64,000 nucleotides of DNA from Hyphomicrobiaceae bacterium. GTDB lineage: Bacteria; Pseudomonadota; Alphaproteobacteria; Rhizobiales; Hyphomicrobiaceae. A program made the position numbers and the translations under genes. The stretch lies in NCBI GenBank assembly GCA_022842785.1, contig JALHOW010000004.1, forward strand, positions 464,387 to 528,386, in the 5' to 3' direction. Numbering within the stretch: the stretch's first letter is position 1; each line of letters begins with the position of its first letter. This document shows positions 9,129 through 17,441 of this stretch, piece by piece. Below the pieces are notes generated by a model. The model made no database searches. It had not been told where the DNA came from and worked only from the letters and a program-made list of their open reading frames with translations.

Positions 9129-10013
9129 ATGAAAGTCCCGAAATCTGGCAGGCATCTCGGCTGCCTCTTCGGTCTCGTGCTTGGGACGATCATCCTATTC
9201 GGAACGGCATCGCGGACGAGCGCCGCCGAACCGATCGAGATCTTCGACGCCCATCTCCACTACAACTGGGAGCCCAAGCCCTACTTCTCACTCGATGAGG
9301 TGCTCGCGCTCTTTCGCAAGCATCGCGTGACCGGCATTCTTGCGACGAGCCGGCCGAACACCGGCACGCACGCCCTCGTCGATGCTCGAGCCGAGGGAAA
9401 GGCCGATGGACTTTGGGTCGTCCCTTTCATCCGGCCCTACCGCATTCGCGCGGACATCGGGAGCTGGTTCAATGATCCCTCGATCTACGATCTCGTGCGT
9501 GAAGAGTTCAAGCGCGGTGGCTATCGTGGTGTCGGCGAGTTCCATCTCACCGGACGCGCCGCCACCACGGACTGGGTGCGCAAGACCGTCGATTTTGCCG
9601 TCGCGCATGATCTCTACCTTCACGCGCACGCTGATGCGGAAGCCGTCGAGATTCTGTTCGCCCACAATCCTAAGAGCCGCATCATCTGGGCACACACTGG
9701 CTTCTCGCTCGATCCGGCCCGCGTTGCCGAGTTGCTTGCCAAGCATCCGACGCTATGGGGAGAGCTGTCCTATCGCGGCGGCATTACCGAAGGCGGCCGA
9801 CTGACGCCGGCGTGGCGCCAGTTGTTCGAGCGCTATCCGGATCGCTTTCTCGTTGGGTCCGACACCTGGATCAACGAGCGATGGGCCAGTTACGGCGACA
9901 TCATCGCAGGCTATCGGCAATGGCTCGCACAGCTGCCGCCTGAGATCGCCGCAAAGATCGCTCATGGCAATGCGCGTGCGCTCTTTGCCGGCCCAGCCCC
10001 GGCCGTGAGGTAG
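9129..10013 (+). CDS. Exported amidohydrolase (Amidohydrolase_2-like, TIM barrel)
   Basis: 294 aa. An N-terminal hydrophobic stretch ending in TSAAEP is a probable signal peptide. Next comes the metal-binding DAHLHYNW motif, then HAHADAEAVE, WAHTGFS and the C-terminal GSDTWINE aspartate, which are the metal and catalytic positions expected of metal-dependent hydrolases of the amidohydrolase-2 type. It is divergent from the DUF1445-TRAP operon, so it may act on the same or a related compound, but its substrate cannot be deduced. Export is unusual for this family, which is mainly cytoplasmic. Confidence 0.85.
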   Translation: MKVPKSGRHLGCLFGLVLGTIILFGTASRTSAAEPIEIFDAHLHYNWEPKPYFSLDEVLALFRKHRVTGILATSRPNTGTHALVDARAEGKADGLWVVPFIRPYRIRADIGSWFNDPSIYDLVREEFKRGGYRGVGEFHLTGRAATTDWVRKTVDFAVAHDLYLHAHADAEAVEILFAHNPKSRIIWAHTGFSLDPARVAELLAKHPTLWGELSYRGGITEGGRLTPAWRQLFERYPDRFLVGSDTWINERWASYGDIIAGYRQWLAQLPPEIAAKIAHGNARALFAGPAPAVR

Positions 10014-10034
10014 AATTCGACGGCTCGCAGAAAT

Positions 10035-10412
10035 CTAAGGCGCAAAGCTCGAGCGGAGCTGCGCCGCCCATCTGTCGTCGATGCGCGTGACCACCCAGAT
10101 CGAGCGGTAGCTGGCAATCGCGGAACCATCGGCGCGATAGCGCGTGAACTGGACGTCGAGATGGACCTTCTCGGGAGAGGCCGCGATCACGTTACGGAAG
10201 TCCCACGCGCTGTGGTGCCAGTCGCCGCCGGCGCGTGCGCGGAAGTCATCGAAATAGCGTTCCGAGTTCTCCCAGACGCGCATTGCTGCGCCGGCAAGCC
10301 GGTAGTGAGGAAAGTGGAGCGTCGCCGCAACCGCTGCCGCGTCCTGAGCATTCAGCGCGGCTATGTGACAATCGAGCACGTCGATCGCCGCCAGCTCCGG
10401 ATCACTTGCCAT
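10035..10412 (-). CDS. Small NTF2/SnoaL-like protein
   Basis: 125 aa. The layout DVLDCHIAALNAQDAAAVAATLHFPHYRLAG, a central WHHSAWDFRNVIAASPEKVHLDVQFTRYRADG and the terminal IWVVTRIDDRWAAQLRSSF is typical of the NTF2-like alpha-beta cone fold (SnoaL-like or DUF4440-like). Such proteins bind small ligands or act as small isomerases; nothing indicates which. It is convergent with the amidohydrolase gene, 21 bp apart, and divergent from the AhpD-like gene. Confidence 0.7.
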   Translation of the reverse strand: MASDPELAAIDVLDCHIAALNAQDAAAVAATLHFPHYRLAGAAMRVWENSERYFDDFRARAGGDWHHSAWDFRNVIAASPEKVHLDVQFTRYRADGSAIASYRSIWVVTRIDDRWAAQLRSSFAP

Positions 10413-10517
10413 GCCTGCTACCCTCGCTCATGCGGACCTCGGCGGCGCCGCCGGTTGACGCCCGTCAATGCTGTGCGAGACATTCCTGCCCCAACTCGCG
10501 ACCGGAAGGAGATTGCA

Positions 10518-10910
10518 ATGAAGCCCGTCGATCCCCGCACTGCAAGCGCCGAGGTGCGCGCCGTCTTCGACGACATCAAAGCGACGCGGAAGGTCAAGTC
10601 GATCAACAATTTCTGGCGCTACCTCGCGCATGAGCCCCGTATGCTCAAGCACACCTGGGAGAGCCTGAAGGCGATCATGGGCCCGGGACATCTCGACCCG
10701 CTGACTAAGGAACTCGTCTACGTCGCCATTTCGATCACCAATAACTGCGAGTACTGCATGGCCTCTCATACGGCCGCGGCACGTGCCAAAGGCGCGACCG
10801 AAGCCCAGATCAACGAACTCTATGCAGTTGTCGGCCTCGCCAACATGACCAACCGCCTCGCAAACGCGTACCGGGTGCCGGTCGATGCGCAATTCAAGGA
10901 TGCAACCTGA
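10518..10910 (+). CDS. Carboxymuconolactone decarboxylase/AhpD-like protein
   Basis: 130 aa from ATG 10518, preceded by GGAAGGAG; the track ORF extends far upstream without support. The motif NNCEYCMASH gives C77-x2-C80-x3-H84, the redox CxxC and histidine of AhpD-type alkylhydroperoxidases in the carboxymuconolactone decarboxylase superfamily. It is likely a thiol-dependent peroxidase or disulfide reductase in the cytoplasm. It stands alone, with no linked peroxiredoxin gene. Confidence 0.87.
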   Translation: MKPVDPRTASAEVRAVFDDIKATRKVKSINNFWRYLAHEPRMLKHTWESLKAIMGPGHLDPLTKELVYVAISITNNCEYCMASHTAAARAKGATEAQINELYAVVGLANMTNRLANAYRVPVDAQFKDAT

Positions 10911-11173
10911 GGTCTCTGCCACCTGAATGCCTCGGTTGGCCCCTAGCGTGGCCTCAAGTGGCGAAACGCATTCTGGGATCGGGCCCGAATTCGGCGCAGG
11001 ATCGGAGCGGCGGAAGAGCGCGCTGGTGGCAAACTTCTGAATTTTGCCGCAATGCGCGACGATGCGTCCTCATGTGTGGTATTAGGGGCACGCCGAGCCG
11101 TCGTTGTTCTGCGTTCCCCGAAGGCCTCGGCCGAGCATGAACCGCCAACAGCACTTCGAGAACAACGGAACAC

Positions 11174-12712
11174 ATGTCGCAAGCCGATCAATCCAGTGAA
11201 TGGTATCTGGCGCGCGACGGGCAGCAGCACGGTCCGATCAGCGGCCCCGAGATGGAAAAGATCATCGAGCTCGGCTATCTGCTGCCGACCGATCTCGTGT
11301 GGCGTCAAGGATTTGACGACTGGAAGCGGGCCTCCGACGCCTTCCCCAAAAAGATGGAAGCCGCTCCCGCCGCGGCACCTCCGGCAGCCCCACCGTCCGC
11401 GCCCGCAAGCCCTGCACGCCCGAGCGAGATCTCCAGCGCGCCCCCTGCATCCGCGGCTCCCAAGGCAGGAGCCGAACGCGACCGCATTGCCAAGGATCCT
11501 GCAAGCTGGGAGGCCGAGGCGCGCCGCCAGGCTGCGATCCGGACGTCAGAGCCCTCCGAACGGCCGGGCAGCCTTCAGGATAAGGTCGAGCGGGCGACGG
11601 GCACGCGCGAAGTGATTGCCGCCGAGGCAGCCCGGCGCGAGGAAGCGGCTCGCCGGTCACGTGAGACTACGGCCCGCCCTGAAGGTCCAGCCCCCCGCCA
11701 GCCGGCTCCTGGCCAGCCTCGGAATGAGACCGACGGCCCTCGCATCGATGTGACTGCAGGTCCGCTGCGCGGCCCCGCGCCGGCATCGGGTAAAATCGCG
11801 CCACCGTCGCGCGCCCGGGATGACGATGACGCGTGGGCCGACGAGCGCACGCCGAGGCGCTTTCCGAAGATCGCCGTCGCAGCCCTTGTGCTCCTCGTGC
11901 TCATCGGTGGTGGCGTTTACGCGCTTCACGCGACCGGTCAGCTCGATCCGCTGATCAATCGTGTCTCGTCCGCGACGACGCCCGACTCCGCTGCACCGCC
12001 TACGGTCAAAGCCACGCCCGAGGCGCGCAAGCAGGCCGCTACCGGTTATGCCACCGATCCCGCTGAGGTCGACCGCCAGTTCCAGAGGGCCGCGCTCTGG
12101 CAGCTCCTCAAAACCGAGTTCCCCGACTGGTACCAGGAGCGCGTGCGCGATACGGCCCGCCTCAAAGGTGAAGGCAAGACCGACGATGCCATTGGCCAAC
12201 ATCTGGCCGAGCAGCTCGTCGCGCTCCGCCGCAAGCACGTCACGGACGCACTCGCCGCAAGCCCGCAGCATCTGAAGTCGGTGGCCGCGACATTCCTCGA
12301 CAATCTCGAGCGCCTCTCGCGTCACAGCACCGACGCCTGCTACGGCTTCATCTCGCAGGGTGAGACCAATCCGCTGATCGTCGAGCTGTCGCGCTCCTCC
12401 GAGCACACGCCCGCCCTGCAGAAGCAGGCTGCCGCCATTTTCTCTGCCATCGCGGAGGGTCGCCGTACGCCGGCGCAGCACCGCCAGCCGACCCGCGAGG
12501 ACTACGACCAGCTCGCCATGCAGCTCGCGAAGCGCGGCTGGAGCCCGATGGATCTCCAGCTCTTCTCGGATGCGCGCTCGCTTGCACGTGCAGCCCCCGA
12601 TCGGGTCTGCCGCATGGTGCAGGACTGGTTCGCGGCGCAGCTCGCCGTGACTGACGAAGAAGTGCAGGTGCGCCTGCTCATCGAGGCGCTGAAGCCCGTC
12701 GTCGCAGGCTGA
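11174..12712 (+). CDS. GYF_2 domain membrane protein of unknown function
   Basis: 512 aa in four parts. Residues about 5-60 are a GYF_2 domain (EWYLARDGQQHGPISGPEMEKIIELGYLLPTDLVWRQGFDDWKRA). Residues about 60-230 are a low-complexity Ala/Pro/Arg-rich linker. One membrane segment lies at about 235-256 (IAVAALVLLVLIGGGVYAL). The remaining 250 residues form a soluble, helix-rich domain that I do not recognise, with two cysteines (DACYGF and RVCRMV). GYF_2 domains bind proline-rich peptides and usually face the cytoplasm, so the C-terminal domain would be periplasmic. It lies upstream of ccmC on the same strand, 81 bp away. Confidence 0.8.
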   Translation: MSQADQSSEWYLARDGQQHGPISGPEMEKIIELGYLLPTDLVWRQGFDDWKRASDAFPKKMEAAPAAAPPAAPPSAPASPARPSEISSAPPASAAPKAGAERDRIAKDPASWEAEARRQAAIRTSEPSERPGSLQDKVERATGTREVIAAEAARREEAARRSRETTARPEGPAPRQPAPGQPRNETDGPRIDVTAGPLRGPAPASGKIAPPSRARDDDDAWADERTPRRFPKIAVAALVLLVLIGGGVYALHATGQLDPLINRVSSATTPDSAAPPTVKATPEARKQAATGYATDPAEVDRQFQRAALWQLLKTEFPDWYQERVRDTARLKGEGKTDDAIGQHLAEQLVALRRKHVTDALAASPQHLKSVAATFLDNLERLSRHSTDACYGFISQGETNPLIVELSRSSEHTPALQKQAAAIFSAIAEGRRTPAQHRQPTREDYDQLAMQLAKRGWSPMDLQLFSDARSLARAAPDRVCRMVQDWFAAQLAVTDEEVQVRLLIEALKPVVAG

Positions 12713-12793
12713 GGCGGGGGACCGCCCAGGGACCTGGCGCGGTAAGCGTCGCGCCGGCTTTGCCGGCATTGCAACCGAACCTAAGTCAACGCC

Positions 12794-13570
12794 ATGCAGA
12801 CGAGCGCCCAGAACCTCACTCACCGCCTCGCCAATCCGACCCGGTTCATGTCGCTGAGCGCGAGCTTGCTGCCATGGATCAGCGGGCTGGCTGCGGTGCT
12901 GATCGCCGTCGGGCTCTATCTCGCGTTCTTCTCCGCCCCGCCCGACTATCAGCAGGGCCAGACCGTCAAGATCATGTTCATCCACGTCCCTTCGGCGTGG
13001 TTGGCCATGGGCGTCTATCTTCTGGTCGCGATATCGAGCTTCGGATTACTGGTCTTCCGCCATCCGCTCGCCGACGTCTCGGCCAAGGCTGCCGTGCCGC
13101 TCGGTGCCGCCTTCACCTTTCTCGCACTCGTCACGGGTGCGCTCTGGGGCCGGCCCATGTGGGGCGCCTACTGGGTGTGGGATGCGCGGCTGACGTCGGT
13201 GCTGATCCTCTTCTTTCTCTATCTCGGGCTCATGGCGCTGCGCTCCTCACTCGACGACGAAACGCTGGCGAGCCGGCTGACTGCGATCCTCGCTCTCGTC
13301 GGCGTCGTCCTGCTGCCGATCATCAAGTTCTCAGTCGACTGGTGGAACACGCTTCATCAGCCGGCGAGTGTGCTGCGCATCGGCGGTCCGAGCATTCACA
13401 GCTCGATCCTGACCCCGCTGCTCGTCATGGCGGCGGGCTTCACGCTCGCATTCATCGCGATGCATCTCATGGCCATGCGCAATGAGATCCTGCGCCGCCG
13501 CGTCAAGGCGCTGACGCTCGCTCAGGTGAGCCGCGCGGGCGCAGGAAATCCCGCCAGCGTGAAAGGTTGA
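12794..13570 (+). CDS. ccmC: Heme exporter protein CcmC
   Basis: 258 aa with six hydrophobic segments. The WWD-type heme-handling motif is present as WGRPMWGAYWVWDARLTS, with flanking histidines (FIHVPSAWLAMG and WWNTLHQPASV). CcmC loads heme onto CcmE during System I cytochrome c maturation in the inner membrane. It starts the ccmC-ccmD-ccmG operon. The CcmAB transporter parts are encoded 33 kb away at 46664-47967. Confidence 0.96.
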   Translation: MQTSAQNLTHRLANPTRFMSLSASLLPWISGLAAVLIAVGLYLAFFSAPPDYQQGQTVKIMFIHVPSAWLAMGVYLLVAISSFGLLVFRHPLADVSAKAAVPLGAAFTFLALVTGALWGRPMWGAYWVWDARLTSVLILFFLYLGLMALRSSLDDETLASRLTAILALVGVVLLPIIKFSVDWWNTLHQPASVLRIGGPSIHSSILTPLLVMAAGFTLAFIAMHLMAMRNEILRRRVKALTLAQVSRAGAGNPASVKG

Positions 13571-13575
13571 GCACC

Positions 13576-13752
13576 ATGGACCTGGGACCGCACGCAGCCT
13601 TCATTATTGCGTCCTATGCGGTGGTCGCAGTGGTGATGCTGGGGCTGATCGCGTGGCTGCTCGCGGACGGCCGGCGCCACCAGCGTGCTCTCGCGGCGCT
13701 GGAAGCGCGCGGCGTGCGCCGGCGCTCGAGCGCGGAGGACAACGGCCAATGA
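13576..13752 (+). CDS. ccmD: Heme exporter protein CcmD
   Basis: 58 aa from ATG 13576, with AAAGG 9 nt upstream; a TTG at 13567 overlapping the ccmC stop is the alternative. One N-terminal membrane helix (HAAFIIASYAVVAVVMLGLIAWLL) is followed by a basic tail (DGRRHQRALAALEARGVRRR), the standard CcmD design. It helps release holo-CcmE from the CcmABC complex. Its stop overlaps the ccmG start (ATGA). Confidence 0.92.
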   Translation: MDLGPHAAFIIASYAVVAVVMLGLIAWLLADGRRHQRALAALEARGVRRRSSAEDNGQ

Positions 13753-14351
13753 CGGACCAAGCTGCCAATCAGGCCGTAGCGCGCCGCCGTCCGTGGCTGA
13801 TCCTGGCCCCGCTCCTCCTGTTCTGTGCCATGGCTGTGATGTTCGCCTTTGCGCTCACGAAGGGCGATCCCTCGAAGCTCCCCTCGGCGCTCATCGGCAG
13901 GCAGGCGCCTCCCCTCGAACTCTCAGCGATCGAGGGCCTGCAGGATGGCGCGCGCGCCGTACCGGTGCTGACCTCGGAGACGCTCCAGCAGGGTCAGGTG
14001 ACTGTTGTCAATTTCTGGGCTTCGTGGTGCCTTCCCTGCATCGAGGAGCATCCCCTGCTCATCGAACTCGCCCAGAGGACAAAAGTGCCGGTGGCCGGCG
14101 TCAACTACAAGGACGCGGCCGCTAACGCGCGCCGTTTTCTCGGCCGCTACGGCAATCCGTTCGCCGCCATCGGCGCGGACACGACAGGGCGCACGGCGAT
14201 CGAGTGGGGCGTCTACGGGATGCCCGAGACATTCATCGTCGATGCAGAGGGCCGCGTTGCCTATAAGCATGTCGGCCCGATCTCGCGCGATACGCTCGAG
14301 CGGACCATGCTTCCGACGATCGCGCGGCTGAAGGCTGCGAAGCCGAAGTAA
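13749..14351 (+). CDS. ccmG: Periplasmic thiol:disulfide oxidoreductase CcmG/DsbE
   Basis: 200 aa from ATG 13749 inside the ATGA overlap with ccmD; the longer track ORF is out of register with that coupling. An N-terminal membrane anchor (PWLILAPLLLFCAMAVMFAFAL) is followed by a thioredoxin fold with the active site WASWCLPC (C94, C97) and the cis-proline segment YGMPETFIVD. It keeps apocytochrome c cysteines reduced for heme ligation. It is the last gene of the ccmCDG operon and meets the IalB-like gene tail to tail, 4 bp apart. Confidence 0.95.
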   Translation: MTDQAANQAVARRRPWLILAPLLLFCAMAVMFAFALTKGDPSKLPSALIGRQAPPLELSAIEGLQDGARAVPVLTSETLQQGQVTVVNFWASWCLPCIEEHPLLIELAQRTKVPVAGVNYKDAAANARRFLGRYGNPFAAIGADTTGRTAIEWGVYGMPETFIVDAEGRVAYKHVGPISRDTLERTMLPTIARLKAAKPK

Positions 14352-14355
14352 CGCC

Positions 14356-14904
14356 CTACTTGCAGTTCGTCGCGACGGCCTGAAGGGCCTGCGAAATCCC
14401 GGCGAGCGAATAGGTGTCGGTCGTCGTCGTGCCGCGTTCGGACGTACCGACGACGGTTATCGTCGAGCCTTTGCGCATGGCATCGAGAAGCTTCTGCTCG
14501 TCGCCCGCGTCTGCGATGTAGGCGCGATCATTATGGACGAAGAGCTTGAAGCTCGCATTGCCAACCGACACGGTGACGTCGCTGCCGCCCTTGAGCGGAT
14601 AGCCGACGCGCACGCTCAGCTCGGTCTTCACGCCGTCCTTGGGCCAACTCGAGACATAGATAAAAGCCGGGCTCCTCTTGGCACCCGCAGGCTCCTGCTT
14701 CGTCGGCTGCGCGGTCGCGAAGCACAGGAGGCTGCCGCCCTCACCGTGCGTGAAGGCCGTCCAGCTCGAGAATGTGCCGATGGTTTTGACTGTCTGCGCG
14801 GCAGCAATACTGCCGGCGAGTGCCACCCCCGCCACCGCAGCAGCTGTGCGCAGCGCCATCGCGCGCGTCCATCCCCGATGAGACATGAGCCTTCTATTCT
14901 CCAT
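14356..14904 (-). CDS. Invasion-associated locus B (IalB)-like periplasmic protein
   Basis: 182 aa. After a signal peptide (TRAMALRTAAAVAGVALAGSIAAAQ) comes a compact beta-rich domain with the IalB-family pattern: a W near the start of the mature protein (FSSWTAFT), a LLCFA cysteine, AFIYVSSWP, FVHNDRAYIAD, and a final cysteine in VATNCK. The two cysteines could form a disulfide. The family is widespread in Alphaproteobacteria and is not limited to pathogens. Start 14904 follows GAAGGTG; ATG 14886 (MSHRGW) is an alternative. Confidence 0.8.
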   Translation of the reverse strand: MENRRLMSHRGWTRAMALRTAAAVAGVALAGSIAAAQTVKTIGTFSSWTAFTHGEGGSLLCFATAQPTKQEPAGAKRSPAFIYVSSWPKDGVKTELSVRVGYPLKGGSDVTVSVGNASFKLFVHNDRAYIADAGDEQKLLDAMRKGSTITVVGTSERGTTTTDTYSLAGISQALQAVATNCK

Positions 14905-14942
14905 TCTCGTGCGACACCTTCCGCAGAACGCTCGCCGCGCTG

Positions 14943-15500
14943 CTACGGATCCTCCCGGCGTATGACGCGCCCACCCTGCACATGCGGTTCGGGATCCACG
15001 ATCAGCCCACCCTCGCTCACCGGCCTTGCCGCGAATCGGCCGAGCGATCGTACGCGATCATACATGACGATGGCCCCCGCCATGGCCACGTTGATACAGA
15101 ACGTGGTCGGTATTTTGACGGTGTAGTCGCAACGCGCAAGCATCTCAACCGATAGCGAACCCCGCTCCGGTCCGAGCACATAGGCCGCGCGCAGCGGATG
15201 GCGGAAGCTCGGGAGCTCGATCGCCTCGTCGATCAGCTCGATGCCGACCAGCCGGCAGTCCTGTGGAAGCACCATGTCCTCGATGCGCACCCAGTTGTAG
15301 TGCGGAAGGTGCTGAACACCCTTCGATGTATCCGAGTGCGCCTCGCGCCCCTGGTAGGTCGCCCCGACGGTGAACGTGAAGCTCGCGCCGAAACCGTGCG
15401 CTGAGCGCATGAGGTTGCCGACGTTGAGGCTTTTGGATATGCGCTCGGCACCAATGGCGAAGTAGCCGCGGTTGACTGGCGGGGCAGGCGTCGTACTCAT
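14943..15500 (-). CDS. SpoU/TrmH-family RNA 2'-O-methyltransferase
   Basis: 185 aa, the minimal catalytic SPOUT domain. The three family motifs are visible: NVGNLMRSAHGFGA (motif 1), YVLGPERGSLS (motif 2) and IPTTFCINVAMAGAIVMYDRV (motif 3, a variant of IPM-SLNVS-A). It should methylate the 2'-O of a nucleotide in tRNA or rRNA using S-adenosylmethionine bound in the trefoil knot; the target is unknown. It is divergent from the quinone oxidoreductase gene. Confidence 0.88.
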   Translation of the reverse strand: MSTTPAPPVNRGYFAIGAERISKSLNVGNLMRSAHGFGASFTFTVGATYQGREAHSDTSKGVQHLPHYNWVRIEDMVLPQDCRLVGIELIDEAIELPSFRHPLRAAYVLGPERGSLSVEMLARCDYTVKIPTTFCINVAMAGAIVMYDRVRSLGRFAARPVSEGGLIVDPEPHVQGGRVIRREDP

Positions 15501-15552
15501 GTCACGGGCGCTCCCGGTCGGAGGGCATTGAGTTTTCCTGAGGAGGTGTCAC

Positions 15553-16527
15553 ATGAAGGCCGCCCTGTGCAAGTCGCTGGACGGACCCGAGGCCATTGTG
15601 ATCGAGGAGATCGCGGACCCGGTACCGGGCCCCGACGAGGTCGTGGTGCGTGTGCGCGCCGCCGCCCTCAACTTCCTCGATACGCTGATCACACGTGGCA
15701 AATACCAGTTCAAGCCCGACCTCCCGTTCTCGCCGGCGGCCGAAATCGCGGGTGTCGTCGAGGCTGTGGGGGCGGGCGTCGGCGATCTGAAGCCGGGCCA
15801 GCGCGTGTGTGGCTATATCGCCTGGGGCGGCGCGCGCGAGAAGGTCGCGGTGCCAGCCAAGCTCATGATTCCAATCCCCGACGGCGTCAGCGATGCCGCA
15901 GCGGCCGGCATCAGCGTGACCTATGGCACAGCCATGCACGGCCTCAAGGACCGCGGTGGGCTCAAGGCCGGCGAGAGCGTCGCCGTGCTCGGTGCCTCGG
16001 GCGGCGCCGGACTTGCGGCCGTAGAAATCTCCAAGCTCATGGGTGCCCGCGTTGTCGCCGTCGCCTCCAATGACGAGAAGCTCGCTGTCTGTCGCGCGCA
16101 TGGCGCCGATGAGTTGCTGAACTATGCGACATCCGACCTCAAAACCGGTCTGCGTGAGCTGACCGGCGGCAAAGGCGTGGACGTCGTCTACGACTGTGTC
16201 GGTGGCGACTATTCCGAGGCAGCGCTGCGCTCGATCGCCTGGGGCGGGCGGCTGCTCGTGATCGGCTTTGCAGCCGGCGCAATCCCGAAGATCCCGCTCA
16301 ATCTCTATCTGCTCAAGAACGCTTCCGCCGTCGGCGTGTTCTGGGGCGAGATGATTATGCGCGAGCCCGAGCAGCATCGCGCCAACATGATCGAGGTCCT
16401 GGACTGGTGCGCCAAGGGCCGCCTCAAACCGCACGTTCATGCGACTTACCCGCTCGCGCGCATCGGCGAGGCCATCACGGCGCTTGATAAACGGCAGGTC
16501 ACGGGGAAACTGCTCGTCGAGATCTGA
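15553..16527 (+). CDS. NADPH:quinone oxidoreductase-like MDR protein
   Basis: 324 aa medium-chain dehydrogenase/reductase without the structural or catalytic zinc cysteines. The GroES-like N-terminal part starts MKAALCKSLDGPEAIVIEEI, and the Rossmann fold has AVLGASGGAGLAAVEISKLMGARVVAVASNDEK. This matches the quinone oxidoreductase/zeta-crystallin branch. An excellent ribosome binding site (GAGGAGGTG) precedes ATG 15553. Cytoplasmic; the physiological acceptor may be a quinone or an enone. Confidence 0.9.
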   Translation: MKAALCKSLDGPEAIVIEEIADPVPGPDEVVVRVRAAALNFLDTLITRGKYQFKPDLPFSPAAEIAGVVEAVGAGVGDLKPGQRVCGYIAWGGAREKVAVPAKLMIPIPDGVSDAAAAGISVTYGTAMHGLKDRGGLKAGESVAVLGASGGAGLAAVEISKLMGARVVAVASNDEKLAVCRAHGADELLNYATSDLKTGLRELTGGKGVDVVYDCVGGDYSEAALRSIAWGGRLLVIGFAAGAIPKIPLNLYLLKNASAVGVFWGEMIMREPEQHRANMIEVLDWCAKGRLKPHVHATYPLARIGEAITALDKRQVTGKLLVEI

Positions 16528-16701
16528 GGAATAGCTTACCTCCCCTGCCTGCTGGGATCTGCTGGCAACGGCAATGTCGTGCTATGGCAGGGACCGCCAT
16601 GCGGATGCGTTCCTCATGGCGCGGCATCGGTCGCACCACTTCTCCCGAACGCGCGGCGGTGCTCCCGCCGATAGCTCCTCCCCCTTCCCGGCGGGCACCT
16701 C

Positions 16702-17433
16702 ATGACTGCGGAAATGCTGCTCATCGTCGCCGGTGCCTTTGCCGGCGGGCTCGTCAACGGTCTCACGGGCTTCGGCACGGGCATGACGGCGCTCGTGCTC
16801 TGGCTGCACGCGCTGCCTGTCACGGTCGCCGCGACGCTCGTGCTCGTCTGCTCGGTGGTGGCACAGCTTCAGTCGCTCCCCTCCATCTGGCACGCCCTGG
16901 ACTGGCGGCGGCTCGCGCCATTTCTGATCGGCGGCCTCATCGGCATTCCGCTCGGCACATGGCTGCTCGTCATGGTGTCCGTGCAAACGGTGAAGCTCGG
17001 CGTCGGCATCGTGGTCACCGCCTATTGCACGGTGATGCTGCTCGGCAGCTACCGTCCGACCGTCCATTGGGGCGGGCGCATTGCAGACAGCATCGTCGGC
17101 CTCGCAGGCGGCATTCTCGGTGGGCTCGCCGGTCTTTCAGGCGCGCTACCAACCATCTGGGCGAGCCTGCGCGGCTGGGGCAAGGATGAGCGTCGCGCCA
17201 TCTTCCAGGGCTTCAATCTGACGATCCTGACGGTGTCGCTGATGGTGCACGCCGCAGCCGGCCTCGTAACGGCGGAACTAGGCCGCGCCGTACTCTTCGC
17301 GCTGCCCGGCACGCTCGTCGGCGCCTTCATCGGCCAGCGCATATATCGCCGCCTCGACGACCACCGCTACGACCGGCTCGTGCTGGCCATCCTGCTCGTC
17401 GCGGGCCTCACACTGCTCTGGTCGAGCCTGTAG
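16702..17433 (+). CDS. TauE/SafE-family (sulfite exporter) membrane protein
   Basis: 243 aa with about eight hydrophobic segments and the internal repeat typical of the family: GLVNGLTGFGTGMTALVLW in the first half and GILGGLAGLSGALPTIWASLRG in the second. Members export sulfite, sulfoacetate or other sulfonates. Given the sHdr sulfur-oxidation cluster 3 kb to the right, sulfite export is an attractive but unproven role. It is convergent with the MFS gene, 8 bp apart. Confidence 0.88.
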   Translation: MTAEMLLIVAGAFAGGLVNGLTGFGTGMTALVLWLHALPVTVAATLVLVCSVVAQLQSLPSIWHALDWRRLAPFLIGGLIGIPLGTWLLVMVSVQTVKLGVGIVVTAYCTVMLLGSYRPTVHWGGRIADSIVGLAGGILGGLAGLSGALPTIWASLRGWGKDERRAIFQGFNLTILTVSLMVHAAAGLVTAELGRAVLFALPGTLVGAFIGQRIYRRLDDHRYDRLVLAILLVAGLTLLWSSL

Positions 17434-17441
17434 GCGAGATT

